Below are positions 1-10,982 of a DNA stretch of 64,000 nucleotides, one piece after another. The notes below the pieces were generated by a model. The model searched no databases. It was not told the origin of the DNA and saw only the letters and a program-made list of their open reading frames with translations. A program made the translations under genes and the position numbers. Numbering within the stretch: the stretch's first letter is position 1; the number at the start of each line of letters is the position of its first letter. The DNA comes from Locusta migratoria. Taxonomy: Eukaryota; Arthropoda; Insecta; Orthoptera; Acrididae. Location: NCBI GenBank assembly GCA_026315105.1, contig CM048755.1, positions 216,616,333-216,680,332 on the forward strand, in the 5' to 3' direction.

Positions 1-639
1 AAATGTAATTCTGCTCCAAGCGAGTCACGTTTCTGCAAAATATGCTATCTGGTGGCACAATTCTATTTTTGTTGTTCCTGTCCCTGGTCCATACCTTCTT
101 TTCTTTGTAATTTCGATAAAGCTATCCTCACCACTTTCCACCGCATATTCCTTGTGTAACATCAGTACCGGCATCATCGATGAGTTTGATTTGATTTTCT
201 AAGTAACTATCTTCACGTCTGCATTAAGTCATCCACTAATTTGAAGAGAACAATGCCTTTAATTTATGTTTGCATAATGTCCACTGCTATATATGAATAC
301 TGATACATTAGCTGGTGATGTTTTCAGAACATCCCTTTCCACTGTATGTCTAAATACCTTCCCTTCCACAAAATCTGTATTTTGCAGTGGTGAACCTGAA
401 ATGTTGCGCTGTATGATGTTATCTACATTCAAGGTGGTCTCTTGAGGAATGTTTGACATACAAGTCTTCTCTCTTCATTTGTGTGGGTCACTTTCGTTTC
501 TTCAATTTTAAATGCTTTTTCTGTGTTGTACATTGTCTCTTTCCTTGAATTACCATGATCAGTTCCTATGTTTAGATCCTCTTTCGTCGATGTAGTGACT
601 ACAGGGTAAGTATCACACCCCATTTGCAGTTCATTCAAG
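1..639. other. Unassigned sequence downstream of helicase relic
   Basis: No gene is recognised. On the minus strand, short open stretches between about 259 and 716 directly follow the end of the Pif1-like relic and could be the decayed C-terminal tail of the same gene. They show no motif I can name, so this is only a positional inference. Confidence 0.3.
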
Positions 640-1560
640 GAGAGCGTTGGGATGTCATTTCTTATTGTTGGTAGTCCTCCTCCTTTTCCTTTCTGGTAAC
701 ACTTGTTGTACGACACCTACGGATGTTGTTAAAGTCCACTCCATTTTCTTCCTCTGACGCTTTGTTGCAATAATTTTTGACAAGTCTGGACAGTACTTGA
801 TTATAAGTCGATTGTATTCTGCGATTGTCGACTGTTGAACTTTGATATTCCTGAGATTGATGTTAATAAGATGTAATTCGCCAATACTTGTCACTCTGGA
901 AAGCTTCACCTACGCTTGTTCCCATGTGAACAATGAAGAACCAATGCCCATCAAAGCATTGTCTACACTTAGTCCCTGACTTTTGTGTTTGACAATAGCT
1001 TAGGCTACACATATTGGATACTGTACGCAATGACCATAATATCTATTAATAATTTCAAAATTTATTTTCGACTGGACATACAGATATTCATTATCAAACG
1101 AAATATGTATTTTTGTATTTTTTTTGTATTCTTTTATTTTTAGTATCAACATTTACTCCTTCTACGATACCGATAGAACCGTTGATTAAGCCAGGACTCA
1201 TGTCAGTGTTTCGTCTTAACAGAAATTTTGCTCCTATTTTAATAACTATTTTCTCTTCTAGCTCTGCTGTCGTGGAGGCATCATCTTCATAATTTTTTAT
1301 ACACTCACTGGTCCTTTTCGAGAGATACTAGAGGGAATCTATGTTATCAATTTCTTTAACTTTTAATTTTAGATAAGGAAGAGATTTAGGCGTTGCATTG
1401 TTTAATTGTTGGCACATGCTTATTGTAGGTACTATACAAACTGTGTCGTTAGGACGTTTTGAGAGATATCCAGTAATTTCTAGTAATTTGATTTCATTGG
1501 AATTCGAATGAAGAGGTATTAATATGGTCAAGAGAGAATCAAAAGGTTTAGTTGCTAAGT
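640..1560 (-). pseudogene. Pif1-like helicase relic, C-terminal half
   Basis: Minus-strand translation, read through stops and frame changes, gives a run of blocks typical of the C-terminal half of Pif1-family superfamily 1 DNA helicases. In order these are CQQLNNATPKSLP, KIGAKFLLRRNTD followed by PGLINGSIG, HKSQGLSVDNAL, LSRVTSIGELHLIN and YNRLIIKYCPDLSK. The HKSQG and LSRV blocks correspond to the last conserved helicase motifs. In-frame stops lie near 1001 and 911, and further stops and a frame change lie near 1080-1330, so it cannot make a working protein. The matching N-terminal half lies on the same strand at 4607-5245. Pif1-like genes occur as host genes, in Helitrons and in other mobile DNA; which source applies cannot be told from what is left. 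Confidence 0.7.
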
Positions 1561-1740
1561 GGCAGAAGTGTTAAGCCTTGTTTAATTTAATCTGTTTATG
1601 ATAATTTTATTCATTTATTTGTCTCCTGAAGTGGCAGGTGAAATTTTAACAGTTTTAATTATTTTAATGTAATTTATTGCAGATTAGGAGGTGAGATAGG
1701 AGTGGTGAGTTGAATTTATTCATTCTAGGGGAATAATTAA

Positions 1741-2230
1741 TTGATGCGAGGCTATTTGCGCTCACGCTCACGCTGTGGACCAAGCCAACCGCTTTGCAAA
1801 TGGGCCGCTTGTAGGAAGAGTAGTTTTAAGGTCAGTGCCGCGGCTGGCGTTTGCGTGCAGAATGGTGTGGAGAGAGGAAGTCCAGAAAGGCAGGAGACGG
1901 CGAAGGCGCCCGCGTTCTACCTCTGCTACCCCTCGGGTGTGCGAGCGGCAGGCAGCCAATGCTCGATGCTAAAACTCCGGCATCGCAGCAGACGTTCTGG
2001 CGGAGACGGACAATCGAAACGGTCTGCATGCGGGGTACCTGGCTGCAATTGAGGAGTCGGTCTCTCGCGTAGCTTTCCAGATGACAAAGGAGGTGGAATT
2101 CGCGGTGTCGGCGTTGCCCCGCACCGTTTAATTTCCAGATCAATGGCCGGGCCCTCTCGCGAACATGTTTTGAGGCAGGGCAGTCCATCTGGCTCAGCTT
2201 GAAATGGGAGCCAGATTTCATAAAAAAAAT
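1741..2230. other. GC- and CpG-rich patch, unassigned
   Basis: This stretch is clearly richer in G+C and CpG than the AT-rich sequence on either side, and several overlapping frames stay open for that reason alone (up to about 129 codons). No protein motif, tRNA head or inverted repeat was seen. It could be a CpG-rich promoter or first exon, or a piece of a GC-rich repeat. No splice or promoter signal decides this. Confidence 0.35.
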
Positions 2231-4000
2231 TATGGGTTTACGGTCACTGGATGCAGGACAGAGTAGGAAGCTATGTCGAGGACGCTAGGTTCAACGGCTT
2301 GTATCATAGTAGTGTGGGAATAAGGCGGGGCCTGTAGTAGCGTCCCCAAGAAGTAATTTCATTGGGAATGCTATTAAGAGTCAGTGGGGATTGGAGTTTA
2401 GAATGTTATCGGGGCGTAGCTGGTCGGCGCTGTCTGCTTGGACTGAGTTTTGGCAGGAGACATCGAGGACTCTTGGTGGCGGCACCGCCAGAGCGGATCG
2501 TGGGTAGTTAGCTTTTCATTTTGCGAAAGTTTGGTTTTAGGATTTCCATATTTGTTGTCTGCAGAGAGCAGCCACACTTCATACTTAATGTTTCTTTTGA
2601 TTCCGCCGAGAACGGAGGAATAGTTAAGAGTTGAGGGTTTACTTGCGAGCATCCTTGTTGGTCGCGTATAGTACTGCAGTGCGTGTACACACATTGTTTA
2701 AATCGTCAGAATTGTTCGAACGTGGAATATTTGAGCGGTTTGAACACTTGTTTCATAACCGGCAATTGTCTACAGTTCGATACAAAGCATGCGATATGAG
2801 CTTTTGTCTGCACAATGCATCGTTGCATTAGTGGCAATTATTCAACCAGTCTGGCGACACCTGGCTACCATACTCGCGTCTTACACGCTGGAGTATTTAT
2901 ATGTACCACGTTCTAGCCGATTTGGTCGGATTGCTAGACAATTTCCTTCTGACATGAGAGCAGAAGCTGAAGTGAGTAAATGAAATTGTCGCTGCTTGAC
3001 AGCACGAGATTATGCATTTTTAAAATTGCGTATTTCAGCCTTCCCCTGCAGTCTTCGGAACGCCGACGTCACTTCACATGGTTCACAAGATGCTAAGGAG
3101 TGATAGAGTAACGCCTGCTTTGTGCTAGGGCCACTGATTAGAGTGTGGCAGACTTTATCTTGTGTTGTGGCAAGGTGTTTCTGTGATAGGAGATGAAGAG
3201 TTTCTCCCAGCAGGACATAGTATTTTCTAGGAATAATTCTGGGACGATAGGTACTGGTTAGGTAACCCCCGATTTGTATTAAGCCAGTCATACCATCTCT
3301 GTTACCGTATTTGTGAACCCTTTTAATAATTAGGCTTTTTTGTGTATTTCTATGAAATTTTGGAAGGGATGAAAGTGATCAATGAGTAGTGTAGTAGTGA
3401 TATTTAGAGGAGGTTATTTTGAAAGTTCAGGCACTTCTCATTGAAAATATTTAATTGCTGGTACGTTGACATCAAAATATATTGCGTAATAAGTCAGTAA
3501 AAGATTCAGATTGGTGGAAGGAGATCTGGGACAATTAACTATGCCTGTACAGAACAGCTTGCATTAGAAAGAAATATTATGAATGGTTGCATCTCACCAG
3601 CTCACGATAAATCCAGCAGGCTGGGTAGATTTAGCAACTACCTTTTTTTCCATATTTTAGATAAATATGGCGGCGACCCTAATAGATAATCCCGTAACTT
3701 CTGATCATTTGCACAGTCAGTATTTGCTTGTTTGGATTGCAAAAATTATGTAAATTTTTTGATTGTCTTTGAATGATTTGATCTGATTAATAATTGGATA
3801 TTTAATATTCCCCATGAGTAACTAAAACCGTTACTTAAATGTATGTTTAGTTACACTTGCGGCTAGTTAAAAAGCTCATTTCATCTCTATAACCCTAACA
3901 GCCATCATTTTGTGTAGTCACGATTTATCTTATTCTCGAAATCATAATATTGAAACATTTCGACCGTTTCGGGGATTTGAAATAAATTCAACGACAAAGT
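2231..4000. other. No gene seen
   Basis: AT-rich sequence with no recognisable coding motif, repeat family or terminal repeat. It separates the two halves of the helicase relic, so it may contain an old insertion or lost coding sequence, but no boundary is visible. Confidence 0.4.
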
Positions 4001-4007
4001 TCAAAAT

Positions 4008-4100
4008 TTGTGCTGGACCATGATTCGAACCCGGATTTCCTGCTTCGGGCCAACGGTCGCCCTAACCAATTAGGCTTTCCAGGCACGCTTCCCTTCCAAA
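4008..4100 (-). mobile_element. tRNA-like SINE head (degenerate)
   Basis: On the minus strand there is a tRNA-like arrangement: an A-box-like TTGGTTAGGGCGACCG, then a B-box GGGTTCGAATC, then CACAAATTTT, which also follows the related head at 4436-4605. There is no intact acceptor stem, so this is a SINE head, not a tRNA gene. Confidence 0.5.
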
Positions 4101-4435
4101 CCAAATTCTAACCTCTAACCGCCTGCCTGCCTATTGATTCCTCTTGCTCGCAGCCTATACTGGATTCCCGCAAGGGATCGAGCGTTTGAAGGCGTTCGCA
4201 TTGAAATTGTCGTTGCCTGTTGTGGGAATATTTACAATTATTGATATGGAGTCTATTCGTTTCGTACGTGTCCGAAAATAAGAGACAACATATCAATAAT
4301 TATCTTATTCTTCCATATGCCACACATTGCCCACTGCCCAATATCGTAAACGTCTCTCCCTGAACGGGAATTACATCATAGACTGTATGAACATTCATGG
4401 GCAGAAGGCATTTGGGAGTTTAGGTCGGTCTGGAA

Positions 4436-4605
4436 GGCATGCGCGGATGGCAAATAGTAACGCGACCGCTCGCAAATTGCGGGAAATCCGGGTTCGAATC
4501 TAGGTCTAGCACAAATTTTCAAATGTCACCATTAAATCATACAGCTAATGCTGATTCATATTCGCAGTTGCGAATACAGTTTTTGTATAAATACTTAGAC
4601 CAACA
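4436..4605 (+). mobile_element. tRNA-like SINE head with body
   Basis: A decayed A-box region (GGATGGCAAATAGTAACG), a B-box GGGTTCGAATC and then CACAAATTTTCAAATG mark a tRNA-derived SINE in the plus direction. It ends against the downstream edge of the N-terminal helicase relic, so its insertion may have helped to split that gene. Confidence 0.5.
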
Positions 4606-4606
4606 G

Positions 4607-5245
4607 CTTGTTATGTACAGCTGTGGAGAATTTTTCCGAAGGTGACTTCCCTCTTACCGGCGGAAGCTGTAAGAGATTCCATAAAACTACAGTATGTTCG
4701 TTACTAAACCATTCGTTTTTATCAAAGCCCGTATCTAATAGCTCGGACAAACGTAAATGTATATAAGTCACTCTAAAGTTGCATATCGTTGACACCTCAT
4801 CTGTGACGAACAACACCATTTCTTTAATATCTGATGTCAGCACTTTGAGGACTTTCTCAGAAAGTGGCTTGTACTTAGATGTTTTCTGATGTTCCGCGGG
4901 AAGCTGCAAGAGTCTTTGTATTGTCAAGCCATTCACAATGAATGTGGCATAAAACAACATAGTACATCAGCGTTCTTTTCATTGTTGTCCTTTTTTTTGT
5001 AATCATGTTGCTTGGTGTTACGTTTTGCGATCATATTTTGGAAGCCCACATCAGGTTGCTCATCTTCTAGTAGATATCTTTCAAAAGCTTAAAATTGCTC
5101 TGAAAGTGATGTATTTCTCTTGAAACTGATCTTAGGCGAGAAAAATGAATAATACTGGACTAACGTTTGGTTCACCAAGTTTTCTAAAATGTTGGTTAAT
5201 TGCACGACAACGTTCTCATCTAACAGGCATAAATCACTACAGCAG
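4607..5245 (-). pseudogene. Pif1-like helicase relic, N-terminal half
   Basis: Minus-strand translation from about 5240 downwards gives DENVVVQLTNILENL, then after a stop a charged linker with LLEDEQPDVGFQNMIAK, then NGLTIQRLLQLPAEH, LFVTDEVSTICN and LLQLPPVRG. The last blocks match the Pif1 helicase core: TDEVS is the Walker B region (usually DEVSM in this family) and LLQLPPV is the following conserved block. The Walker A region expected just before NGLTI is missing, so the ATPase is broken by deletion as well as by stops. The open stretch at 4595-4960 is the best-kept part. It lies upstream of, and in line with, the C-terminal half at 640-1560. Confidence 0.72.
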
Positions 5246-5469
5246 GACCAAATTAGACCTTTTCCCCGAAGACAGTTCTCCTAGTTATTCCTGTGATCTG
5301 ATTTTCCAAAAAATAAAAAAATAAATAAAACAAGCTTCTAACTTGTCATGTAATGCAGTATCTGTAGGACATGCACTGATTGCCCAACAGTTTAAGGTGG
5401 AATTCCAACCACATGTCATTTTTGACAACTCATCACATCGTGAAAATGAAAACTGAAAAAAAAAAGAAT

Positions 5470-5530
5470 CACCTCGCCGGTAATCGAACCTGACATCTCG
5501 CCCACGGGAAACTGAAATTCTAAATGTAGC
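5470..5530 (-). repeat. tRNA-like fragment
   Basis: The minus strand carries a B-box-like GGTTCGATTACC in an otherwise decayed tRNA-like context. It is probably a truncated SINE head; the A-box is not recognisable. Confidence 0.3.
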
Positions 5531-5589
5531 TCCAACTTCAATTCGAGAAGCTTATAATAGTTTCCACAACGATTTCCTGTGCGGAACAA

Positions 5590-5991
5590 TCGATACCTTC
5601 ACTACACGATAGCAGCGGTGTTGCTACGGATGAGAGCTAAAGTAGAAATGCTAAACACAGCATTTCGAAATTCTTTCACCGAAGAAGAGGAAGCAAACAC
5701 GCCTGAATTCGAATCAGGAACTATCGCCAGCATGCGTAATTTAGGAGTAGATATCCCCGGAGTATTAAAGCAACTTAAATCACTTCACAAATGCAAGTCT
5801 GTCGGTCCAGACTGTATACGAATTAGGTTCCTTTCAGAGTATACTGATGCAATACTTCCATATATAGCTATCATATACAACCGCTCGCTCAGCTGAAGTT
5901 CAGTACCGAAAGATTTGAAATTTAGACAGGTCACTCCAATATTCAAGAAACGCAATAGGAGTGTTCCGCAAAATTACAGGCTTGTATCATT
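5590..5991 (+). pseudogene. CR1-group LINE relic, start of RT domain
   Basis: Plus-strand translation gives LNTAFRNSFTEEE, then KCKSVGPDCIRIRFLSEY, then FRQVTPIFKK and YRLVSLTN. These match the linker and first RT blocks of CR1/Jockey-type LINE proteins (GPDGI..KFL, VTPIFKKGD, YRPVSLT). A TGA stop follows RSLS. The CR1 match ends at about 5991, where the RTE relic begins with a short shared sequence (GACAAACGT), a likely microhomology junction. Confidence 0.7.
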
Positions 5992-7266
5992 GACAAACGT
6001 GTGGTTCATAAAGAGGGGCAGCAGCCTTTTCTGTAGTTACAGGGGCAACAGTCTGGATTATTGACTGAGCTGGCCTTGCAACATCAGCTGATGAGACTTT
6101 GCCACACAGTTACTGCAAACGGCTGAAAGCAAGGGGAAACTACAGCCGTTACTTTCCCGATGACATGAAACTCTACTGTATGAATATATGATGATGGCAG
6201 CATCTCGGGTAAAATATTTCGGAGTTAAAATAGTCCCTCATTCGGATCTCCGGGCGTGGACTACTCACGAGGATGTGGTCATAAGGAAAGACAACACTGG
6301 TATTCTACGGATCGGAGTGTGTAATGTTAGATCCTTTAATCGTTTAAGGATGTTGGAAAATTTAAAAAGAGAAAGGGATAGGTTGAAGTTAGACATAGTG
6401 GGGATTAGTGAAGTTCGGTGGAAAGAGGAACAAGATTTCTGGTCAGGTTAGTACAGGATTATAAATACAAAATCAGTTGGGGGTATTACAGGAATAGGTC
6501 TGATAATGAAGGAAGCTTAGGGTTTAACGTCCCGTCGACAGCTTGGTCATTAGAGACGGAGCTGACGCTCGAGGCTTTGGGTAAGGGTGGAGAAGGAAAT
6601 CGGCCGTGCCCTTTGAAAGGAACCATCCAGGCACTTGCTTGGAGTGATTTAGGGAAAACACGGAAAACCTAAATCTGGATGGCCGGGGTTGGATTTGAAC
6701 CACCGCCCTCCCTAATATGAGCCCAGTGCGTTACCACTGCACCACCTCGCTCGGTCTGATACTGAAGGAAATAGGAATGCGGGTAAACTACTATGAACAG
6801 CGCAGTAATATCATTATCGTAGTCAAGATAGATACGGAGCCAACACCGACCACAGTAGTATAGGTTTATATACCGACTAGCTCAGCAAATGATGAGGAGG
6901 TCGAAGAAATGTATGGGGAGCTAAAGGAAATTATTCAGACAATTATGGGAGAGGTAGTCGTAATTGTGATGAGAGAAAGTAATTCGGTAGTAGGAAAAGG
7001 AAGGGAAGAAAAAATAGTAGGAGAATATGGACTGGGCAAAAGGAATGAAAGAGGAAGCTGCCTGGTAGAATTTTGCACGGAACATAGTTTAATCACAAGA
7101 AACAGTTGGTTTAAGAATCACGAAAGAAGGCTGTATATGTGGAAGAGACCAGGAGACACTGGAAGGTACCAGATACATTTTATAATGGTAAGACATAGAT
7201 TTCTGAAACAGGTTTTAAACTTTAAGGCATGCCCAGGGGCAGACATAGACTCTGACCATTTCTTAT
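5992..7266 (+). mobile_element. RTE-type LINE relic, 5' part only
   Basis: The sequence follows the 5' part of the RTE element at 26265-32512, starting at GACAAACGTGTGGTTC and running through the 5' leader and the apurinic-type endonuclease domain. Translated blocks include NVRSFNRLRMLENLK, LDIVGISEVRWKEEQ, MYGELKEIIQTI, RRLYMWKRPGDTGRYQ and the end of the endonuclease, DIDSDH. The endonuclease block usually written GDWN has changed to RESN. Stops and frame changes are frequent, and a SINE-2 copy interrupts it at 6514-6752. The RT domain is absent; similarity ends at about 7266. Confidence 0.8.
6514..6752 (-). mobile_element. SINE-2 (tRNA-derived), minus strand
   Basis: Read on the minus strand it begins GAGCGAGGTGGTGCAGTGG (A-box region), has the B-box GGTTCAAATCC, and continues into a body with CCGTGTTTTCCCTAAATC and GACGTTAAACCC. 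Near-identical 17-bp copies of GGTCTGATAATGAAGGA (one mismatch) flank it at 6497-6513 and 6753-6769, and the RTE sequence resumes after the right copy. This is a clear retroposed SINE with target duplication. Confidence 0.88.
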
Positions 7267-8049
7267 AGGTCAATCATATGACGCGACTCTAATAACTATG
7301 TTGTCGGTAAGACCTTAAACTCTAATCTTTTTTTTTATTTATGTCACTGCAAGTTCTGTCTGAGAGAACTCGGCTGGCACGATTGTACAACACAGACATA
7401 TTGCGTCGTCATTTGTCCCGTGTGACTGTATGGTTATGCCGTGTCAAATCAGGGCATTACTCGCCCATGGCACTGGTCTTTACAATCAGGCTGAATAGCG
7501 CTGTGAATTAACGCTGTGCCCAAACAAATTCCCAATGGATTATATGCAAGATCAGGCGGGACGTTAAACCTAATTTTCCTTCCCTTCCTTCATCTCGAAC
7601 ATCACCTCTGCTCAGTGCCAGTAACCAGGATTTTTCGTACCAATTACAACAGATATGGGACAGTGTATATCACAAGAGGACAAACCATGGTATGGTACCG
7701 TTACCAATCGAATCAGTGTGAGGAACCAGGCCAGAGAGGATACTATATTATAGGGATGAGAAAACTCATGTTGCCAAGTTTGACTTGATTTTTTAATCAC
7801 CGAAATATCATCATTTGCCCTCTCGATCTGTAAAATGCTGAGCGATTCCCTTCTTGTGTATCAGTGCAAAAAATTAACAAAAATGCTAGGCTATATCCGG
7901 ACAAAATATATTAAGTATTCACTCTACAACACATTAAATCCACAGCCTAGAAGCCTGGAATGGGGAACACACAATACATGAAATTTTAAAAGCTTTGACT
8001 TGTTCTTGGGGCAGACGTAAAAACTACCAAATTCGGTTAGTAAGTGAGT
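7267..8049. other. No gene seen
   Basis: Mostly AT-rich sequence with no named motif. A short stretch (GGCGGGACGTTAAACC near 7556) resembles the 3' end of SINE-2 but has no tRNA head nearby. Confidence 0.35.
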
Positions 8050-8322
8050 CTACAAGTTTGTGCAGTTAGGTCGCATACAGGTCAAGACACTCACTAAAAT
8101 ATGATCACGCAGTTCTTCTACGTAGCGGGGTAATTGATTTCTGCGTTTTAACCACTGTTCCAACATGTCCCACAGATTTTGTATGGGGCTCCTCAAGTTA
8201 TTTTGCAGGCAAAGCGAGATGTAACATATAGGAGAGTATTCACAAAACCCTTCAGTTCTTCCAGCTCTGGTATTGTGCTGTTGTCGTCTTGAAACCGGAG
8301 GAACCAAAAGAATAATCATCAC
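8050..8322 (-). pseudogene. Tc1-like transposase relic, C-terminal part
   Basis: The minus-strand frame contains SPIQNLWDMLEQWLKRRN followed by VEELRDHILVS. This matches the DDE-domain end of Tc1-family transposases, usually written SPDLNPIENLWD..L..R, where the last catalytic acid follows the N-P-I-E block. Here that acid position reads Q. Another frame just upstream gives FQDDNST, like the usual QDDNARPH block, so at least one frameshift separates the two. No terminal inverted repeats were found. Confidence 0.6.
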
Positions 8323-8566
8323 GTAGACGTTGAATTGAAACTCTTATCGCAATGCCCTCTCGGCAATAGGTTAGGATGGACTTTGTTCATTGGCTGTAAC
8401 AGTTTTTGTGCCTTTTGGAAGCGGGTTTGATTCACAAGTCGTGAATCGCGCCTCTAGTCTCCCTCTATCACGACCTTTTTCGGCCAATAATTCTGATGTG
8501 TTTCGCGGCCACGTGTGTTAAAACACTGGTAGTAGACACGTTGGCAGCCCGCCACGAAATATCAAG

Positions 8567-10050
8567 AAATCTACATATATACTCTGCAAATCACGTCTAA
8601 GTGCCTGGCAGAGTGTTAATCGAACGGCTTTCATAATATTCATTTACCGTTCCATTATCAAATAGCGCGAGGGAAAAATAAACTCCTAAATCTTTCCGTT
8701 GCAGATCTGATTTCTTTTTGTGTCTTCCTATGTAGGTAGGTGCTAACAAAAAATGTTCGCATTAGGAGAAGAAAGTTGGTGAGAGAAATTTCGAAAATAG
8801 ATTTCGCCGCGACGAATAACGCCTTTCTTTTGAAGATTTCCATCTTAACCCGTGCATCATTTCTGTGACACTCTCCCCCGCATCGCGATAATACGAAAAG
8901 AGCTGTCTTTCTCAGAATCTTTTCTATGTACTCCGTCAGTGCCAGCTGGTAAGGATTCCATAATGCGTACCAATACGCCAAAATAGGATTCACATGTGTA
9001 GTGTAGGCAGTTTATTTAGTAGCATCTTCTATGTCTTCTGCTAATGAAACGTTGCATTTGGTTCGCCTTCCCCACGATATTTTTTAAGTGTTCTCCCCAA
9101 TTAAATTTGTCCGTAATTGTAATTTCAAAGTATTTAGTTGAACTTACGGCTATTATATTTGACTAATTTATCACGTTAAAGCAGTGTAATGGATTTCATT
9201 CAGAGGGCATGCGAATAACTTCACACTTTTCATTATTTAGGGTCAACTGCCAATTTTTTCACCATGCAGATATCTTGTCTATTGACTTTCCGTCAGTTAC
9301 AAATTTCTGTGTCCTTTCTGACAGGAAATCCCGAATCCAATCGCACAACTGTGGCAATACGGTATTCCATAAGTACGCAACTTGGTTGGAAGCCACTTGT
9401 GATGGACAGTGTCAAAAGACTTCCGGATAAAAATGCTCAAACGTTTGTAAACCTCTTGGACCAAACTGCTATGGTCATGAGTCCGTAGACATTCAAACTA
9501 CATAAGCTAACCTACACTATGGAGAACACACACCCGCATGACCGAAGGAGAACTCGAACATCCGCCGGGAGCGACCGCCCAGTACGTAGCATGATGCCTT
9601 AGACTAGGCAGCAGCTTTGAGAACCTTTGTCGATAGAACTTATCAGTTCATATGAGTAAACAGCTAGCTGAGTTTCGCAGAATCCGTGTTGACTATGAGT
9701 CAATAGGTCGTTCTCTTGAAAGTATTTCATAATGTTTGAGAAACGTGCATGTTCCAAAATCTTGCTGCAAACCGACTTCAAGCATATGGACCTGTAATTC
9801 TACGGGTCACTCCTATTATCTTACTTGAATATTGGAGTGACTTGTACAATTTTCCAGTCTTTGAGTACGGATCGGGCAACGTTGCACTCTACGCCAATAA
9901 TGAATGCCTCTCTTGCCTCTTTATACCGTCTTATATTTACCCGTGTTTACTTATAATATCCGAGGGAAACATAACTGTCTCATTAATCGCTGCTGCCTTA
10001 CACTCACGCAGAGTCAGTTCGCACACGGTTGAGTCTTAATTTTTCACGAC
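8567..10050 (-). mobile_element. CR1-group LINE relic (RT and 3' end)
   Basis: The minus strand ends at 8567 with the CR1-group 3' end seen elsewhere here (CTGCCAGGCACTTAAATG-like). Translation of 8658-8993 gives the C-terminal domain (YIEKILRKTALFVLSRC, then a final RSLFFPRAI). Near 9300-9425 it gives KSFDTVHHKWLPTKLRTYG, the RT motif A region (usually SKAFDTVPH). Near 9610-9740 it gives a QHGF block. The order is right for one LINE, but internal segments are deleted and a SINE-1B copy is inserted at 9430-9603. The left limit of the element in the 9780-10050 region is vague. Confidence 0.75.
9430..9603 (-). mobile_element. SINE-1B, minus strand
   Basis: Left to right it shows the SINE-1 3' body (CAAACGTTTGTAAACCTC, then GGACCAAACTGCTATGG), a short CA run, and then the minus-strand tRNA head with the B-box complement GAACTCGAACATCC. 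It lies inside the CR1-group relic. The copy is diverged and no clean target duplication was found. Confidence 0.75.
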
Positions 10051-10108
10051 TTAGCGCCCACTGGGGTGACTACTTATTTGATCGGTCAGCTTATAACAAC
10101 TTCAATTT

Positions 10109-10275
10109 TCTATTTAAAGAAGACTTTGACGGCTCGTACTGAGTCATATAGGTAGTCGTTTTTCCCTCTCTCTATTTTGAAGTAAAAAGGAAGGGAAATC
10201 ATTAATAATGGTACGAGGTATCCTCCGCCACGCACCATATGGTGGCTTCCAGTGTATGTATGCAGATGTAGAAGA
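10109..10275 (+). mobile_element. CR1-group LINE 3' end fragment
   Basis: The plus strand has the decayed protein end (VVFPSLYFE, consensus FPRSIYEW as I recall it), then the stretch CTCCGCCACGCACCATATGG, and finishes with GCAGATGTAG, a short form of the AGATGTAG tail repeat of this LINE group. It is a severely 5'-truncated copy. Confidence 0.6.
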
Positions 10276-10982
10276 CCAGTGAGCAGTAAGTTCGTAAGAG
10301 GCACAAGGTGATTGACGACGATGTCAAACAGCTCCGCAGCCTTCCGAGACAGGTTGATGAATCGTCTCTGCATTAAGGGTGTCTGCCGTATAAACCAATT
10401 TTTTGAGTTAGCCATCCTCAGTGAATAATCCAAACGATTAAGGTCAAGCGAACGTACAGGTCACATAGCCGGCCTCCTACTATCTCATTCATGTCATAGT
10501 ATCATAAATGTGACTGCTTAGCCCTTTTTGTAGGAACACGTCCATCCGGAAGAGCATTCTGCGAAAAATTCTTACAGACGGTACCTGTACATTGTCATGG
10601 GTACAAACATTGACCTACTAGACTGTAATCTGCATCTCTAGTCTGAACATTACAATGAACACCTTCTTACTGTATGCTTGTATAGAAGATTTCGAAAGAT
10701 TTTCGAACATTTATCAAGATTTTGACTTGTAAAGTCTTAAAACCTTATAAAATGATCTTTCACTAGCAAATTTTTCTGGCGGACAAAATATACCCCTATA
10801 GTTTCAAACCATATTCCTGATACATATTTCTGGGTACGTGTTAACTGCTGCGTATAAATAGAGGAAAGAAACATATACCGGTATTTCACTTTTTTGCATG
10901 TATAGTTCAGCAGGAAGGACGTATTACATTTGTACATTACGCGGAAATTAGTTCACACCTCTGGCTACAAAACGGCTTTTAC

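Noticed and set aside
3942..4620. The two tRNA-like heads at 4008 and 4436 in opposite strands as one foldback
   Set aside because: Only the tRNA-derived parts and the CAAATTTT that follows match. The bodies differ, so they are separate insertions.
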